Source: Streptomyces tardus | GTDB taxonomy: Bacteria; Actinomycetota; Actinomycetes; Streptomycetales; Streptomycetaceae | NCBI RefSeq assembly: GCF_018101125.2 | Contig: NZ_JAELVF020000001.1 | Coordinates: forward strand, 3,806,722-3,870,721 | Length of the DNA: 64,000 nucleotides | Direction of reading: 5' to 3' | Part shown: one piece after another, positions 61,954 to 64,000 of the stretch | Position numbering within the stretch: the first letter of the stretch is position 1 | Layout: each line of letters opens with the position of its first letter | Made by a program: the position numbers and the translations under genes | Notes under the pieces: generated by a model | Databases searched by the model: none | What the model saw: only the letters and a program-made list of their open reading frames with translations | Told to the model about the DNA's origin: nothing

Positions 61954-61993
61954 GTGCCCGCATTTCCGCAGGTCACAGGCTTGTGGTGGAATC

Positions 61994-62005
61994 CCGCTTC
62001 AACGT
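61994..62005 (+). other. Putative attR core
   Basis: CCGCTTCAACGT is identical to the ychF 3'-end core at 26127-26138. The surrounding bases (GGAATC before, CTAG after, then a degenerate copy of the post-ychF region) align with the left end over about 100 bases with scattered differences. Confidence 0.7.
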
Positions 62006-62055
62006 CTAGGGGTTGACGCAACGCCACGTCGCCTATCCGGCGAACGCGCACGTCA

Positions 62056-62089
62056 CCAGGGGCCCGACTCTCCGGAGTCGGGCCCCTGG
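62056..62089 (+). terminator. Second ychF-type terminator hairpin
   Basis: A perfect 15-bp stem CCAGGGGCCCGACTC with a TCCG loop, homologous to the one at 26192-26219. No gene precedes it directly now, so it is probably the displaced original ychF terminator. Confidence 0.85.
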
Positions 62090-62232
62090 CCGTTCCCGCG
62101 CCGGGGGTTGAGCTGGTGCTGGGGCCGGGCTCCCGCTCGGCCCCGAGGTCCTGAACTTCAGATGTGGCGATCGGCGGTGCGCGCTCAGCACTCTCCGGGT
62201 ATCGTGCCCGCCTGATTACTGGGGGTGGGTGC

Positions 62233-64000
62233 ATGGCCGCGCGTCCGACCGTTCGGCGTCCTCGCGATGCCGCGATCACGCGGTACTGGCGGGCCGTGGA
62301 GATGTTCAGTCCACCCACCGTGGAAGCGGTGAACCACAGTGCCGGAGTACGCGCGGTCCAGTCGGGCCGGCCCCTCCCGTGGGAGGCGGACAGCCGGTTG
62401 AAGCCCGCTCGCCGCAAGTGTGTGTGGCAGCACACCGTGTACTGCGGGATCTTCTCCATCGAGGCCGTGCGAGATCATCTCGCGGAGGTCTTTCAGGACA
62501 CCGGCGGTGAGAACTACGACGGGAGGATCGGTGGCCACGGTGCTCTGCTGGCTTTCACCGTCAACGCCGAGGGCAAGCTGATCAAGGATTCGGTCACGGT
62601 GTCGGCCTGCGGCTGGGCAGTAGGCCGCAGCGCTTCTCCCGGCCCCGGCGTCCCCACCTGGTTGGACGGTTTCCCTCAGGCGGAGGCGGACTGCTCCGAG
62701 GTGCTGCTCGCGCTCGGCGACGGGAAGGTCGAGGTACGGGGCGGACGCTGTGAGCCGGGCGAGCAGAGCATGCTGCGGGTAGCGGGGAAGCTGGCGCTCG
62801 ACGCAGTTCTGGACGGAGCGACCGCAGGACTTACCACTCTGGCGCGCGAGTCCGTGGGACGTCTTCTCTCCGGCACGCTCGGCGCTGCAGCGTCGGACGG
62901 GGCAGGCAAGGCGACCGAGAGTTTGGCGCAGGGCGCCGTGGGCGCGTACGAGGAACGGCGGCAGGGTGCGGACGGCAGCGGTGCGGACGGCAGCGGTGTG
63001 GACGGCGCGGACGAAGGTGCAGAGGCAGGTGAGGAGGGCGCCGAATCTGCCGTTCGACCGCCGCCTGCTCTCGGCACCAAGCCGCTGACCGTGGCGGACC
63101 TTGCGGGCGTGACGAAATGGCTGGCGGACCAGCTCGGCGTCACCGCGATCCTGGACCCTGACACCGCGCGCATCAAGAGTTTCCAGGTCGGCGAGGCAAG
63201 GGCCGACGAGACGCCGCGACAGGACCTCCTCAACAGCTTCGTCGCCGACGACCTCGACCGCGTCACCGCGGCGCTCGTCGACGGCCAGGGCGGGGTGGTG
63301 CTGGAGCGGTACCTCACGCCGGACGACGAACTGGACCGCGCGAAGTGCGTGGACGTCCGAAACGAACCCGCGACAGTGCTGGCAGGCGTCGGGGCTCACG
63401 CGGTGCCGGCCGGTTCCTGGCCGTCCAGCCATCCACTCGCGCTCAGCCAGCAGTTCGCGGTGAATCAGATGCGCCAGGAACTGTTGACGGCCGACGGAAC
63501 CTTCTCGGTCAACGGGCCTCCCGGAACCGGCAAGACCACCCTGCTGCGGGACGTGGTGGCGGGGCTGGTGACCGACCGTGCCGCTCACCTCGCCCGACTG
63601 AGCTCCCCGGACGAGGCATTCACCGGTAAGTCGCACATGTACAGCGTGGACGGCCGCAGACATGCAGTTCACCAGCTTGCGAGCGCCTTGACCGGTTACG
63701 AGATGGTGGTGGCATCCGCCAACAACGGCGCCGTCGAGAACATCACGCAGGAGATTCCCGCACTGTCGGCCCTTCCCGAGGAGTGGCACGAGGAAGCGAG
63801 CTATCTGCGCGAACCGGCACTGTCCCTCTCGGAGGGCCGGCCGGTCTGGGGCGCGGTCGCAGCACGGCTGGGGCGGCGCTCGCACCGCACTGACTTCGTC
63901 GAACGCTTCTGGTGGGCCGATCCGAGCCGGGACAGGAATGCGCCGCCGAACGAGCCGCCGGCGCCGCGCGGGCTGCGCGCGGTGCTGGCCGATCCGACCC
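62233..64000 (+). CDS. Large AAA/superfamily 1 helicase-like ATPase (partial, runs off the window)
   Basis: ATG 62233 (GGGGGTGGG upstream) opens a frame with no stop for at least 589 codons. Residues 1-230 are unlike any domain I recognise. Residues 235-270 are a Gly/Asp/Ala-rich linker with a 15-bp DNA repeat. From residue 270 a P-loop ATPase begins, with LSQQFAVNQMRQELL before Walker A NGPPGTGKTTLLRDVVAGL (about residues 428-446). VVASANNGAVENITQEIP follows, as in SF1 helicases of the UPF1/DNA2 type. The end is missing. Such proteins occur in defence islands, but no partner is visible. Confidence 0.8.
   Translation, partial: MAARPTVRRPRDAAITRYWRAVEMFSPPTVEAVNHSAGVRAVQSGRPLPWEADSRLKPARRKCVWQHTVYCGIFSIEAVRDHLAEVFQDTGGENYDGRIGGHGALLAFTVNAEGKLIKDSVTVSACGWAVGRSASPGPGVPTWLDGFPQAEADCSEVLLALGDGKVEVRGGRCEPGEQSMLRVAGKLALDAVLDGATAGLTTLARESVGRLLSGTLGAAASDGAGKATESLAQGAVGAYEERRQGADGSGADGSGVDGADEGAEAGEEGAESAVRPPPALGTKPLTVADLAGVTKWLADQLGVTAILDPDTARIKSFQVGEARADETPRQDLLNSFVADDLDRVTAALVDGQGGVVLERYLTPDDELDRAKCVDVRNEPATVLAGVGAHAVPAGSWPSSHPLALSQQFAVNQMRQELLTADGTFSVNGPPGTGKTTLLRDVVAGLVTDRAAHLARLSSPDEAFTGKSHMYSVDGRRHAVHQLASALTGYEMVVASANNGAVENITQEIPALSALPEEWHEEASYLREPALSLSEGRPVWGAVAARLGRRSHRTDFVERFWWADPSRDRNAPPNEPPAPRGLRAVLADPT

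Larger units (their letters stand above)
61801..62232. other. Right end of the putative island and flank
   Basis: This holds no gene. It contains an arm-type repeat pair (61933-61953), the att core (61994-62005), a ychF-like terminator hairpin (62056-62089) and the promoter region of the next gene. A string CCGGATCTTCTTGTACTTTG (61901-61920) is relatively AT-rich and could be a promoter element. Confidence 0.6.

Noticed and set aside
62968..63012. Short GGTGCGGACGGCAGC repeats as a CRISPR or regulatory array
   Set aside because: They are in-frame coding repeats giving a Gly-Ala-Asp-Gly-Ser linker.

Overview
The window is high-GC actinobacterial DNA and almost certainly comes from a Streptomyces chromosome. 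It has GTG starts, very GC-rich third codon positions, many 4-bp ATGA/GTGA gene overlaps, a WhiB-like regulator, a multi-domain SpoIIE-type phosphatase and an oxyR/ahpCD locus. The order fumC - class I fumarase - DUF1707 gene - WhiB-like gene - glpX - DUF4245 gene - xseB/xseA - ispH - ychF looks like conserved Streptomyces core. No rRNA, tRNA or CRISPR array was found.

Layout. 471-4080: a PadR regulator with an ABC exporter of the FtsX type. 4232-5516: an SPFH protein coupled to a small ribbon-helix-helix-like protein behind a 16-bp palindrome. 5727-8906: a VOC protein, then divergent oxyR and ahpC-ahpD. 9051-12684 (minus): SpoIIE/GAF phosphatase, methyltransferase and DUF402 protein. 12736-19839: two unrelated fumarases, DUF1707 protein, WhiB-like protein, class II fructose-bisphosphatase and DUF4245 protein. 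20030-22509: nitroreductase and exonuclease VII. 22840-26142: ispH, a DUF6542-like membrane protein and ychF. A perfect 208-bp palindrome and further microhomology-joined duplications lie between the last two genes.

From the 3' end of ychF (26127) to about 62005 lies what I interpret as an integrated genomic island of about 36 kb. A diverged copy of the ychF 3' end plus its terminator recurs at the far end. The 12-bp core CCGCTTCAACGT is identical at both ends. Paired GTGCTGGGAT repeats at 11-bp spacing sit just inside both ends, as arm-type integrase sites would. No integrase, relaxase or transfer gene is present. Cargo: a VapBC-like toxin-antitoxin pair; a mercury module (ArsR-type merR, MerT-like protein, merA, paired operators); two Crp-type regulators; an ECF sigma/anti-sigma pair; a GH15 enzyme; a mycoredoxin; a multicopper oxidase broken by an IS5-family element; and a tandem DUF302 lipoprotein.

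The centre of the island (32553-48729) is the most interesting part. It joins arsM, a radical SAM enzyme, a metallophosphoesterase-radical SAM fusion, the two transferases known as radical SAM/selenodomain-associated transferases 1 and 2, an MTAP-like phosphorylase, a flavin disulfide oxidoreductase, a TVP38 membrane protein, a CDP-alcohol phosphatidyltransferase and a YnjBCD-type ABC transporter. I infer a pathway for an arsenic-containing nucleoside, sugar or phospholipid: arsenic methylation, adenosyl transfer, base removal, glycosyl transfer and lipid attachment. This is inference from gene families and has not been shown for this locus.

Three island genes (MauE-like, a zinc-finger anti-sigma-like gene and the multicopper oxidase) each carry one in-frame TAG in otherwise intact frames. 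Right of the island, a large AAA/helicase-type ATPase gene runs off the window end.
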